Origin: Paracyclopina nana
Lineage: Eukaryota > Arthropoda > Copepoda > Cyclopoida > Cyclopettidae
Direction: 5' to 3'
DNA length: 64,000 nucleotides
Assembly (NCBI GenBank): GCA_019096065.1
Contig: JAGUCH010000002.1
Span: forward strand, 8,878,501-8,942,500
The notes under the pieces are model-generated. The model worked only from the letters and a program-made list of their open reading frames with translations. It did no database searches and was not told where the DNA came from. Both the position numbers and the translations under genes were made by a program. Shown here one piece after another: positions 23,684 through 34,864 of this stretch (positions are counted from its first letter, which is position 1; every line of letters starts with the position of its first letter).

Positions 23684-24417
23684 CTAATCATCATCAGTGT
23701 CATCAGCCCAATTGAAGCCAAACTTGCGGGGATTCGACGGCAGTTTTTGTTCAGTGTCATCTTCGACCTCCTCGAGAATGACTTCGTCTACATACTCTCC
23801 GAGATCGTCATCTTCATTTTCGTCAGCATCGCCACTATTCCCTTTGACGACGGTTTTGTGCTCAACGTGAGTTTTGGCTGATTTTCTACGGCTTTTCCCG
23901 CTCTTTTTGGGGCTCTTCCGCGGCGTCGGACCGTCTTCACTGTTCCAAGTTCCAATATCGTAGTTATGACATTCACCCTTAGTGTTCCATGCGTGAATTT
24001 GGAGTTTCCAAGCTTTGATCAAGCCATCCCATTGTCGCCTGCTGTATTTAACATTCTTGTCTGGGGTGCGAGGGAGAAAGTAGGGACGGCCCTCTTTCGG
24101 GATCATTTTCATGTAGCGGTCATACGCTAAGGTATTTTTGCCATAGTCAATCTATAAGACATGACTATCAAGAAGACTATGTTTATCGATTAAAAAAGGC
24201 CACTATAACTTACCTGTTTCTGGCGCCTGGCTAAGATAGCAGGATCAGTTTCAGGTTCTTTAGGAACTTTATCATGAGTGCTATTTGACGACTTGCTCGA
24301 GCCAGAGCTTTCGTCTCTACTATGAACACGTTTTAGCAGCCTCGTTTTCACTGGCTCTTCAGTGTCCGGCCTTGATTTTCTAGGCGAACGATTCATGGCC
24401 TTATTTTCGTCGTTCAT
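23684..24417 (-). CDS. SLBP: Histone RNA hairpin-binding protein
   Basis: Binds the 3' stem-loop of replication-dependent histone mRNAs and directs their processing, export and translation. Two exons (24214-24417 and 23684-24151, phase 0) give 223 residues. The RNA-binding domain spans residues ~60-135: [19 protein letters not shown] across the splice junction, then [19 protein letters not shown]. The canonical TPNK motif reads TPDK here, with the phosphorylated Thr kept. The N-terminus is Ser-rich and basic, and the C-terminus is acidic ([17 protein letters not shown]). Confidence 0.95.
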
Positions 24418-24738
24418 TGATGAAGGTTTCAGTTGTCAAGCCAGAAATGAAATTAAGAGTTGCCTTCGGACTCTTTTCAGTTTCGCGGATAAAATGCGTT
24501 TGTCTGTTTTTGCCGCGAAACTAACTGAGAAACTAAAGACTGCAGCAGTATGCAGTAAGCTGATTATGTCAAAAGCAACGGTGGTGCAGCTCTATTGTCA
24601 ATGTACTCCTGTCCTGTACGTAGGGGTTATAGTTATCTCTTCAGAGAGGTTGCGGTGTATTTCGGTCCTTTTAAAGTTCTCTGTCTTTACTGTACGTACG
24701 CTTTTGTGTTTCGTGATACTTTCGTCAGATAATCTCAG

Positions 24739-25191
24739 TAGTGATGGAACAAGCCGGAATTTTTCAGCTTGATCAAGCTTCAAGCTTTTTGAAAAGTGTT
24801 CGAGCGATCCCAAGCTTTTGAAAATTATTATCAAGCTTTTTCAAGCTCAAAATTTCACATTTCAAGCTTTTTTCAAGCTTTTCACTTTTTTAGAATTTTA
24901 ACATAAAAAATGGCGATTAGTCACCAGATTTGACAAAATTACCCAAAAAGCGCAAATAATGACAGATATAGCTTTAACTTAGATTTAAGTTGTCCCCCAA
25001 GTATTAGTTAATTTTAAAATCAGCCCTTTTTGTTTAGATTGAAAATGGATTAAGCTTTGCGTTTTTGGGTTTCAAGCTTTTTCAAGCTTTTCAAAATTTG
25101 GTTCGAGCGATCCCAAGCTTTTTGCTTATGTAGCTCAAGCTGGGTTTCAGCTTCAAGCTTTCAAGCCAAGCTGAAACTCGTTCCATCACTA
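24739..25191. mobile_element. hAT-type MITE with TIR TAGTGATGGAAC
   Basis: The ends TAGTGATGGAAC and GTTCCATCACTA are flanked by a perfect 8-bp duplication AATCTCAG (24731-24738, 25192-25199). Internal sequence is dominated by CAAGCTTTTT motifs in both orientations. It sits between the SLBP start and the 3' end of the C2 gene. No coding capacity. Confidence 0.85.
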
Positions 25192-25242
25192 AATCTCAGT
25201 TTCTTAAAAAATGAATGAAGGATTGAGCCCTCCCTGGTTTTT

Positions 25243-27013
25243 TCACACTTCTCTAAGTGGATGAGCCCTCACGACTTCAGTGCCATGAAGTTTGAGCATC
25301 TCTTGCCAGTGGTGGATTTCCCATGACAACCTATAAAGGAGACTTTTTTGCCATTTTCAGTTCAATTCACCGACTCAGGTAAGCCGAAGTAGAGGTACAC
25401 AATTTTTGCAAAAAGCTCTTGTTAATATTTACCCAGTTTCTGCCCCGAGTTTCAATTGCCCAAGGGGCTGGTGCTGTCTTATCCGTGATCTGTCAAAAAC
25501 TACTATTTCAACGTACATTTTTGAAAGATCTTCCTCCTTCACATGCTCAACAGTGAACCTGAAAAACTATGAATTTTTAAAATTCATTTCGCATGTCGAT
25601 TTCTTGGCTTACTTTTCATTCCAAGTGGGCTCCAGAGTTCTCCACTTTGTGTCAGTCTCAAATTTGGAGAGGATCTGATTTTTCCCTTTATCATTGTGGT
25701 AGACTTTGACTTTGACGAAAGGGTCGGACTGGTCATTGTGAATGTTTGCTCGTTTGAGCTTGGATGCAGATATGATGTGAATCATCAGCCTCGAAGTCAC
25801 GTGGAAGAACGTCAGTCCCACTTCAACCTTCAGAATATAATTACTTAAAAGTTCTAAAAAATACCTCCTAAAATCAGATTACTTGACCAAAAGGCGCGTC
25901 AAACATGTGGCAGTTGACGACACTTATGCACTGTTCAAGCTGATTGATTCTTTTATCTTTTTTCTTGATCTCCGCATTCATCGAGCCGATTAACTCAAAA
26001 ACCTTTTTGTCGTCATGAGAATTGCTCAATGACATCCTCTTTGACTGCAAAGGAGGTCTAGGGCTAGATCGTTGAGAAATAGGTGCGGAATTCATTCCAG
26101 GATCTGTGTCGATGTCGAGGTAGTTGTGCGAATCATCGGAACTTGTACATTCCAAGGCATGCTCTATGTTTTTCCTCCATAACTCGTCCCTTTCTTTGTT
26201 GACTTCCTTCAGTTGATTTTTCACCTCAATCAATTCGCTTTCCAGCTGTCGGATTCTTGCCATTTGATCTGACAGTTTCAGATTCAGCTTTGCTGCACTC
26301 ATCAGGTCGATGTTTCCATTTGTTTTCTTCACCTCGTTTACGATTAGGCAAGTGAATGTTTTATTTTTGGCCGAAAGGCCTATAAGCCTCAACGGAAGGC
26401 GGATCACACCAATCAGCTGTTCAGACGCGAAATCCTGGTCCTTGACTTTTACCTCAAGCTCACTGTTTTGAAGCTCGGAATCGGTTAAAGAAAAGTCAAA
26501 AGACTCATTGAAGAGAGGATTCAGGCAGCCATGCTTGCAAGAAGTCTTGTACTTTTGCTGTTTGGGTCGTACAGTCACTTCTATGAAAGGGTCTGATTTT
26601 CCATTGCTGTCCATGGCAGGCAAATCTTGAGCTTCTATGATCGTCACCCCCAGAATACTTCTATCTGGCAAGAAGTGTAGTGCGAACTTGATTAAGCCAA
26701 AATTCTTGTCCGAAGCATTATTCTTTTCATGCCTCGAAGGAAGTCGCATTTCCTCTGCTTCAGCAGCGTCAACATAGTCATCGCCTGTGAAAAGAAATTG
26801 CCTTGAGCCTCGCTTTTTTCCTGTGTAATTTTTACCATGAAGAAGGGGAGTAGTGGAATGGCCTCCAGCCTCTAAGCGGTGCACTAGTCTGATCTTACAG
26901 TCTTCAATTTCGTCCTCAGAAAAGCTCTCGGATCCCAACAGTCCGAATAAAGTGAAATTAACAAGCCAGTTTTCCACGTAACGAAAAATTCGTTTCAAGA
27001 AGAAAGCAATCAT
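25243..27013 (-). CDS. Tandem C2-domain protein with inter-C2 coiled coil (synaptotagmin/rabphilin-like)
   Basis: Probable membrane-trafficking protein with two C2 domains. Four exons (25883-27013, 25613-25827, 25433-25558, 25243-25330) join in phase to 519 residues. C2A is at about 105-225: MDSNGKSDPFIEV carries the first two loop Asp, and KDQDFASEQLIG keeps two more with Glu in the fifth position, so Ca2+ binding is plausible. A heptad coiled coil follows (about 243-290), with a second short coil at ~340-370. C2B (378-519) ends with the family's WxxHHWQEML-type helix, but loop Asp are replaced (Asn, Ser, Gln), suggesting Ca2+ independence. No transmembrane helix at the N-terminus, only an amphipathic hydrophobic stretch. 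No exact orthologue recognised. It starts 187 bp downstream of the bestrophin stop on the same strand. Confidence 0.85.
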
Positions 27014-27200
27014 GTTGATGCCCAGATGACAGAAACGCGAGTTATCATTTTTATTTTGACTTCCTGTATTAGCTCATCAAATGATACAATTTATCCTGTC
27101 GGAGGTGGAGTCAGTCTTGATAATTGAGGAACAACTATGCTAATTTGATGACACCCTTCATGATCTGCAAACAATTGGTCTAGTAATGTTACGAATCATC

Positions 27201-28994
27201 TTACATCATGTGGAATGTACCTTCGAAAACTGGCGTCAGCTGAGATTTGTCGGACTTGGTGCTCGTTTTCCGGCTACTTGGCTCAATTGGAGTCATTGCC
27301 GGGGAGTAAAATCCGGGAATTGCGGAGTTGTCAAAAGAATGCGAGCGAGACTTGATTTCTTTTCTCGCTGCGAACCGAGGAGAAGATGTGCATGAAGCCA
27401 GCTGTCTGTTGACCTTCCATTTTGGTGCTCGAGTTCCCTCGACGTTTGACTTTATGCTCATCGTTTTGCTGGAACGTCTTTTCATTATGGGCGTGGCAGC
27501 CCACTGCAAAACGTTGGAAATGGCGAGATTCAGGACTTTAGTGCTGTCCTTGCGAGAGGCCTGCTTTTCGTTGGGCTCGAGATATTGAGGGTAGATGGGC
27601 TGTTGTTCTTGAATTGGAACATGGAGGTCCTCGGCCGAAGTTTGGGCTGGAGGCATTCTGAATGGCAATGAAGCTACCGTATATGGTAGCTCATCAGGGA
27701 TTCCAACGTCCCAATAGATATCCCTCTCTAACTTCGGAGGGTGTTGCCCCACAGTGTCAACCATCATAAGAGCGGCCTGAAATTAATTTCAATTCATTCC
27801 ACGTGCTTTTTAGATAGTAGGCCTAATTTTCAAACCTGCAAATGTCGGTCAACCATCCAATTCGTGTCAAAGTCCTCGTCGTCTTCTCCGTAAGGATTGA
27901 GCAAGGCTTCAGCTACCTTCAGCCATCCAACGTAAAACAGAAATTGGAGCACAGTGAAAATGGGCACAACGTAATCTATATTCTTGCTGGCGTAGCCTTC
28001 TATGCTTTTCTGAGGATCCAGCCATTGTCGGCCGAGTAAGCTGGCACCAAAAAAAGTGTAGACTGCCAGTGTCACCACTTGCGTGTACACCAATGGGAGG
28101 CTTACCCAGTCGTACGAGATGACAGTTCCACACGAGAAGCGCAATTTTGACAGCTCGTTGTTGAGGTCGCTCACATATCTTGCTTTCAATATGTAGCCCT
28201 GCTCGTAAGCTTTCACTGTCAGGTGACTGGCCCAGCTTAAAGGCATCCAATAAATGTAATTCATGTAATCGGATTGGGACTGAGCGTTAAGCACGGCTTG
28301 CATTTCGTCCTCTGTCATCAGTCCAGCCTCAACCAAATGGCTGTAGGTTGGAAACCTTTTTTTGACCGGTGAGCTGACCATTCTCAGGGTATCCACAATA
28401 GCCAGGCAAGCATATCGAGTCACAGTCCTCCTCACTAGGCGAGTGTTTTCATCCTGCGAGAATCCTTTTTGTTGACCTTTTATCTGTATCGAAATGAAGG
28501 GACAGCATTGCTTTTACCAGGCCACTGCAGTAGCTATTTATCTTGAATGCTAGGCCATCAGGCCATGGAATAGCATTCCATTGAGCCCACCATCGGGACA
28601 CCACGTGGCTCACATAGAAGGCAAGCACAAAGGTTAAAGGGATGAGCGTGGAATGGTTCTCGCAGAACATGGCAGCCTGCTCAAAATGGCTGAAGATAGA
28701 ATTTGTTTATTTTACTCAAGTTATCCGGCTTTGAACGTAACTTGACTCACCCTTTTTGCTGGTCATTCAAGGCAAACCTGTAGATGATGCTAATTGAAAA
28801 ATAAGCTACCAGGTAAACAGCCAAATCTGCCCAAACTAACTTGTAGATACTCCCCTTCCACCTAGAATTGTCATTATCACATTTTAAAGATTAATTTTGG
28901 GCCTAATTCAGATTGCTACTCACATAAACAAGAGTTTGCTAAATGCTCCAAGGCGGGAGGCTGACGCTATTTTACTTGAATAGCTCACAGTCAT
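27201..28994 (-). CDS. Bestrophin, calcium-activated chloride channel
   Basis: Pentameric Ca2+-gated anion channel of the plasma or intracellular membrane. Five exons (28924-28994, 28751-28861, 28518-28689, 27836-28453, 27201-27776) give 515 residues with all phases consistent. The N-terminus MTVSYSSKIASASRLG and WKGSIYKL match animal bestrophins. The pore neck Ile-x3-Phe-x3-Phe is kept (IPLTFVLAFYV). RWWAQWNAIPWPD and the Ca2+-clasp NPYGEDDEDFDTNWMVDRH are present. The C-terminal ~150 residues are Ser/Lys-rich and not conserved. An AATAAA lies about 145 bp after the stop, before the downstream C2 gene. Confidence 0.95.
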
Positions 28995-29728
28995 GTTTGA
29001 CGAATTTGCAAAAATCTACTGATGCTAGGCATCCAAATCACGCCAGCATTTGTACCAGAATTCAAGTAAACAAGATCTTATCTCTTCAATGTTGGTTTCA
29101 AGTCAATTGTAATATAATGGTAATGTGCATTTGTGAATGAGTATATTAGCATTTGAGCATCATCGTGCTTCCTCAATTAAAAATGGCTTGTTGTATGCGC
29201 GTAATTCGCGTTGATACATAGTAGAAAGGAATTTATTTGGCCTTTTATGCAAAACATTTATGTTTCAAAAGCTATCAAGCAATGCTTTTAAAAAGAAGAT
29301 GGAATACCTACTCAATGATTCTCTTGAATCACAGAATGAACCATAAATTATTGTCACGATCAAGGCCACGATTTTATTTTGTATTTCGCTAATTTTCGAT
29401 TATTTAGAGTAGATGCAACTAGGCGATTTCGGAAAGAGTGTAGCTAGAAATTTCTAGTTAAGTAAAGTGCTGGACATTTGCTAGGTGAAATCGAACATGC
29501 AAAAACACGGTTCACTTCATAACAGCATTGACAAATGCTATAAGGTTGCGTTGCGTCAGGTTGAAATGTTCCGCGGAAAACGTATAGTAATGCTTTTGAC
29601 TGCCTTCTGCCGATGTTGTCTGCTGACGTTGCCAACTTAGCATTTATGCTGGTGGGATCCCTTTGAAACTGTGCCTACCTTGTAGTCGTCCTTGCTTGGG
29701 CTATAAGAACATAGTATTGCAGCAGAAG
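28995..29728. other. Intergenic region between bestrophin and GRASP genes
   Basis: The two genes diverge from here. AT-rich, no ORF supported, no recognised promoter motif. Promoter function is inferred. Confidence 0.4.
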
Positions 29729-30980
29729 ATGGGAGGCAGCCAAAGTGTGGAAGTTCCTGGTGGAGGGACTGAAGGCTATCACGTCCTCCGCGTGCAAGAT
29801 AACTCCCCTGGACATAAGGCCGGTCTGGAGGCCTTTTTCGATTTCATCGTTTGCATCGGAAAAACGAGGCTTAATCAGGACAATGACACCCTCAAGGATT
29901 TGCTCAAGATCAACGTTGAGAAGGAGATTAGCATGACCGTATACAGCAGCAAGACAAGAACGGTAAAATACTGAACATTATTTATTGATTGCCAACCATT
30001 GCATTCTTCAACTTGACAGGTAAGGGAAATTTTCATCACACCGAGCAACGTTTGGGGTGGCCAGGGCCTGCTTGGGATCTCCATTCGGTTCTGCTCTTTT
30101 GAGGGTGCAAACGAGAATGTGTGGCATATTTTGGAAGTGCAGCCCAGCAGCCCTGCTGAAATGGCAGGTCTTAGAAGCTTCACCGACTACATCATTGGAG
30201 CTGATTCGGTGCTGCACGAGTCAGAGGATCTCTTCACTCTGATAGAGGCTCACGAAGGGAGACCACTCAAGCTGTATGTATACAACACAGAAACGGATCA
30301 CTGCAGAGAGGTAAGTGACTATTTAAAAAGCATCAACAGTCATCTTATGCCAATTCTAGGTATCAATCACTCCCAATGGAGCTTGGGGAGGCGAAGGTAG
30401 CCTAGGCTGCGGCATCGGCTATGGCTACCTCCACAGGATTCCGGTGGACTACGTTGAACCACCACCAGGCGCAACTCCCCAAAAGAGCAGCAGTAGGCCT
30501 GTGCAGGCTTCTGAATCCACTGTGATGCCCATGGTACCTTCTATGATGTCATCGCCCGTTGTCGGGACCATGCCCCCGCCGCCGCCTGTCTCCACCACTG
30601 TAAGTCCCATCACTGCTGCGCCCCCTCTTCTGGAGAGCCCTCGACAGTCCTCTACAAGTCCCATACACCCTCATACACCCCCACCAAGTACGACAACTTC
30701 TGTGAGCTCAGACTTCGCCCCTACGCCCCCCGTATTTGGCGACGGCTCTCAGTTGTTTGGCACCAATCCAGTGTCCACATCCTTTGGATCATCAGTGACG
30801 TCCCCCTCGGTGCCTTTGTTCACGATGCCTCCCGAAAACATGCCCATTCCCGACCCAGCTGTGCTAGCAGGAATGCCTGCCCCACCTGGCTTACCTAATT
30901 TTAGCAATCTTTCAATCAACGGAATGCCGTCTCCTCCGGTGCCGCCATCTACCGTTAGACCTCCCAGCTCGCATGCTTAA
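29729..30980 (+). CDS. GORASP2: Golgi reassembly-stacking protein (GRASP55/65)
   Basis: Peripheral Golgi protein that tethers and stacks cisternae and assists unconventional secretion. Three exons (29729-29962, 30020-30310, 30360-30980, all phase 0) give 381 residues. [13 protein letters not shown] offers the N-myristoylation Gly2. Two GRASP PDZ domains follow, about 15-105 and 110-205, with [19 protein letters not shown] and the paired [19 protein letters not shown]. From ~220 the protein is Pro/Ser/Thr-rich, the regulatory SPR region. An in-frame ATG 66 nt upstream is ignored because Gly2 is needed for myristoylation. Vertebrates have two paralogues, so the symbol is by family. Confidence 0.93.
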
Positions 30981-31232
30981 TACACTGAGTTGCTGATAAC
31001 ATTTTAAATTTTTTTCAATTATGTACAACTACAATATTAGATCGACGTACGTGTTAGCTGACTTTGGGTTTCTTGTTTGATGAAATCTGTGGGTAGGAAA
31101 GTGAAATAAATGATATCCTGCTACTACTATGAAACTTGAGACAATTTGAATTTCCCGCGTTATTTTTGTCGCTAAAAAAGGCGCTCAATTTGAAGCAACG
31201 AAACTCACAATTTGTAAACAAAGTAATCCGAT

Positions 31233-32063
31233 ATGACGGAGAGAAAGGAGAAGGAGGCAAAAGTCAGCAATTGGCTTGAAAAGGTTTATGGAAAAGGCTA
31301 TGTTCCGCAATTTCAGAGGTCAGACGAGACTTTGGACTATTTGGCGAAGCTGATGGAGCTGACTGAGGAAGAAGAAAGAGGCTTGGACCTGATAGCAGAC
31401 CTTCAACAGCATCAAACGGGCGAGTTCAACGAAGAGATCAAGCATCTGAGAGAAACCTTCAAAAACCTAGGCTTGAATGGCGTGAAAAACAGCGAGTTCG
31501 AAATGATCGTCGAGATCCTTGCAAGCTCTGCTGACATGCTCAATGTAGATGATCCAAATGAGAGCGTTTTGGATTCAGCCATCTCAGAGACTAGACTGAA
31601 AGCTGTCACGTTACCGGCGGAAAATTTCCTTAAACAAGCCCAATTTGATAAAGACAAGCGGAGCCTCATCGACGAACTCAAGATGCTCAATAAAACCGAA
31701 CAAGCATTAACCAATGCCAAGACTGAGGCTTTGATAGACGAAGAGAGCGTAGCTCAACTCAGGAAAAAGTATGCCTTCATGCAAGAAAAGCACAAGGAAT
31801 ATTCCAAAACCTACGAGAAGTTTGCCACCACTTTGAGGAAACATGGTTATCACAAATCAACAAGTCATGAAGCTATTCTAGAGCTTAAGAAGAAGCTAGA
31901 TACAATTGAGGAGAGAACAAAGCCCATAGTTTCTAAACTTGAGGGCTACAAGGGTCTGCCTCCTAGCTTTGAGCTAGCGCAAGCCAAATTAGCGGAAAAA
32001 GAGCAAGTTCTGCACGACTTGAAAGATAGTTGGGCCAGGGAGGTAGAAAAAATAAAGTTTTAA
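31233..32063 (+). CDS. HAUS1: HAUS augmin-like complex subunit 1
   Basis: Augmin subunit that recruits gamma-tubulin to spindle microtubules for branching nucleation. A single uninterrupted frame of 276 residues, the same size as vertebrate HAUS1 (CCDC5). The start VSNWLEKVYGKGYVPQF and the end (LEGYKGLPPSFELAQAKLAE) align with the family; the middle is coiled coil. Intronless here, unlike most neighbours. Its stop codon is only 3 bp from the stop of the convergent PLA2 gene. Confidence 0.88.
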   Translation: MTERKEKEAKVSNWLEKVYGKGYVPQFQRSDETLDYLAKLMELTEEEERGLDLIADLQQHQTGEFNEEIKHLRETFKNLGLNGVKNSEFEMIVEILASSADMLNVDDPNESVLDSAISETRLKAVTLPAENFLKQAQFDKDKRSLIDELKMLNKTEQALTNAKTEALIDEESVAQLRKKYAFMQEKHKEYSKTYEKFATTLRKHGYHKSTSHEAILELKKKLDTIEERTKPIVSKLEGYKGLPPSFELAQAKLAEKEQVLHDLKDSWAREVEKIKF

Positions 32064-32066
32064 TCG

Positions 32067-32621
32067 TTACAGCTCTGTTTTAGGTGGCTTTACACATTCA
32101 CATGCAAGCCTTTGTGCATCAATAAAGCTATGGCAGCCAATACCCAAGACTGCCATGTAAAATAGCTTGGCCTTTAGCCGGCACTTTTTCGCGTCAAAGA
32201 ACTCGTTCTCTTTTTTCTTACAAGTGCCATATAGGCATTTCTTGAACTTGAGATCACATTCGTCTTTGTCAGCTCCACAGGTGTCATAGCAATAGTCATG
32301 GTCATCGCAGCACAAGCTGAAATCTTTTTCAACGTGAATGTAGCTTTCTTCCTTGTCATCAAACAAAAAGTCTAGTGAGCCGCAACCATTGCTTGAGGGA
32401 ATGTGATTCTTCTTAGGCTTTGGTATGTAACCTCTCCTTTCGCACTCATAAATACACTCTTCACCAATTGTGTTGTCAACAAATTCCTCGACTTTGCTAA
32501 TGATGTTAAGTCCTTCCTTCAGGTAAGTTATGCTGTTGGACAGAGCATCTTGAAGAGTGTCAAGAGCTGCCCAGTTCACAGAAGCACTTATCAGTATGAG
32601 GAAGGCCAACACTAGCTTCAT
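32067..32621 (-). CDS. PLA2G12A: Secreted phospholipase A2, group XII
   Basis: Hydrolyses the sn-2 ester of phospholipids, normally in the secretory pathway. The single frame starts with a clear signal peptide (MKLVLAFLILISASVNWAA); another ATG lies 6 codons upstream. The group XII layout is intact: an N-terminal helical segment, NGCGS for the Ca2+ loop, the catalytic CCDDHDYCYDTCG with the His-Asp pair, then ~8 further Cys ending in ACECVKP. About 184 residues, like vertebrate PLA2G12A. This is the ordinary animal enzyme, not a venom form. 3' ends overlap with HAUS1, whose AATAAA (32121-32126) lies inside this coding sequence. Confidence 0.9.
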   Translation of the reverse strand: MKLVLAFLILISASVNWAALDTLQDALSNSITYLKEGLNIISKVEEFVDNTIGEECIYECERRGYIPKPKKNHIPSSNGCGSLDFLFDDKEESYIHVEKDFSLCCDDHDYCYDTCGADKDECDLKFKKCLYGTCKKKENEFFDAKKCRLKAKLFYMAVLGIGCHSFIDAQRLACECVKPPKTEL

Positions 32622-32867
32622 CGTTAAATGTGCTATCACTCAGAGACTTAGATTAAACTAAGTCTCTGCTATCACTGCTATGCAACCTGTCAACATGAGA
32701 TCCACAACACGTAATGCGTTTCTTAACTTGAGTATTTTTGCGTCAAAAGAATTTGGCTTTTTCGTTAAATTTTCGGTGTATAGCTCCGTGGCATGCTTCA
32801 CAACTTTGCTCTAAATGTGACGTGATTCCAAACTAAGCCACTCGTCCTTGTACTTCGAATCTAGAAG

Positions 32868-34649
32868 ATGCCTCCCAAAAAGAAGAAAAACCAGCATAAT
32901 GATTTCTACTACTTTATGCAAGACCAGAAAGCAATTTTGAACCATGAGCACATTTACTGGAACACAATGGACGAGCTAGTCGCTATTTGCCATCCAAGAT
33001 GGATTGAGTTGCCGGAACAAGAAAAGGCCAAGTAAGATTATTTGTATAGCTATCAGCTATATACGTGGGGTCTCCGAAAAAGCAAAAAGAGAAGATATAA
33101 ATAATTATTTTCCTTTCGGTTCCCTAAGGCAATATCATATTTACTTATTTTAGGTATAAGGAAATAGCTAGAAGGTCGAAGAGTAGTGCTCGGGAAACTT
33201 TGGAGACTAAATTTGATTCAACAGGACGAAGCATTCAAGAGATTGAAAACGAAGCCATTTTCAGGCAGAAAAAACTCAAAGAGGCAATTACTGACATCAA
33301 GAAAACTTTGGACAGTGTTGCTGATTCTGGAACATTAGCATCGAAATCCTTTTTCCTCATTCATATCAACTCCATGTGCGAGGTGAATTTTGAATTTCAA
33401 ATGCTCATAATTTTAATGGTACTCACTTGCATGATTACTGTTCCAGACAGAAGATGGTACTCGCTTACCTTGCGAATTGGCGTTGCTAGAGTTCAGTCTT
33501 CAAAGTGGGATTATTGACACGTTCCATACTTTCATTCGTCCCCCCTCTCACGTTGTGCCACTTGGTTATGGGTACTTGATGCAAAAAACTGCTGAAGAGA
33601 GTCACAGACTGACTTTAGAAGATGATCCTTTGTTCGACTCGTCTGCGAGTGATTTTCAAGCAATTGTTCAACACATTATCGACAGACTCAATCCAAGGGG
33701 TGATGCGAAGGAACCTTTTGCAACCCCAATATACACTGCTATGGACGATGAAGAAAAAGTTGGCAATGTTCTAGAGAATCTTTTTGCTTGGGCCAACGCA
33801 CCATTATCGAAAGAGCTTAAGGTGTATCATGTGCACCAGCTTTTCTTCCAATTGACTCATCACCTTCCGAAAGGGGCAAAAAAACTGATTAGCGAGCACT
33901 TGGCAAAAGATGCTATGCAGTCAGATACCTATTGCTACTCCACTGGAATGGCATGCAAGTTTCATGATTGGTTTGACGTGCCAAGATTTTGCTCTTTAAG
34001 TTTTGTGAAGCGCTGGGCCTACTTGATTCTAGATCAATGTTGCCCTCCATTGGGAATAATCCAAGGAAACTATACTCATGTACATGTTGAGCAAAGCATG
34101 AACTCCGAGGTAAAAAAAATCATATCACATTTCATCAAAAATGCAACTCTAACTTTTGTATGTAGACTCGACGCGGCCAATTTTCTGAATTGCAACTAGT
34201 GAATTGGATACCTGAAAATGAAGTTGTACCCCAGCAAACACTAGAGCAGGATAGAGACGTTTTTGGAGCCCCCAAGACTAAGGCTTCTCCTGCAGGGTTC
34301 ATTTATATTGAGCCATCGGAAAAGGCGCAGAATCCAAATAAAATGTCTACTAAAGAACGCCTTACTCACAAGGTTCAGACATAACTACCCTGAAATTTTA
34401 AATTATGATAGTATGTTTTTTATTCGTTAGCAGAGGCAGGGTATAATGCCAACAAGTACTCAACAGCCAGCTCGGCCTAAAATGGGTTCCACGGGCGCCG
34501 CTTTGCCCAAGTCCAATCCTTGGGGCGCACAAAAAAACCAAGATAACTGGGCATATGGATTGGACACTATTGCCCACGATGACTTCCCAAGCTTATTGCA
34601 AGGCTCCTCTTCAAGAGGCCGAGGTAGGGGGCAACCAAAGAAGCAATAA
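32868..34649 (+). CDS. MAEL: Maelstrom, piRNA-pathway protein
   Basis: Needed in germ cells for piRNA-directed transposon silencing. Five exons (32868-33031, 33154-33382, 33447-34109, 34166-34372, 34431-34649) give 493 residues. An N-terminal HMG box (about 1-75: PPKKKKNQHNDFYYFMQDQ, WIELPEQEKAKYKEIAR) is followed by the RNase H-like Maelstrom domain (~135-360) with its Glu/Cys/His-rich core (LPCELALLEFSLQSG.., CYSTGMACKFHDWF..). An RGRGRG tail closes the protein. The fourth donor (AAG|GTTCAG) is weak but the joined frame continues. It sits between two transposon-rich stretches. Confidence 0.92.
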
Positions 34650-34864
34650 AGACTGTGCATCAAACGTATTCGTTAGTCAAACGTTCCCTATGTTTTATTT
34701 CCGAGTTCGTAGCAGTAGCAGCAGAAAACTCAACAAATATGAACTTATCTTCCATTAAATTTTGGATTCGGGCGGGCTGGATAGAGATGATCAAGTACGA
34801 TTGGGGATGTAGTAGTAGCTGTTAAACTGGGGCTATAAAATCAAGATAATAAATACTACAATCC
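34650..34864. other. Tail-to-tail gap MAEL/CSNK2B
   Basis: 215 bp, contains an AATAAA-like stretch and no gene. Confidence 0.4.

Noticed and set aside
32067-32621. Venom-type phospholipase
   Set aside because: The CCDDHDYCYDTCG context, spacing and length are those of the group XII housekeeping enzyme.
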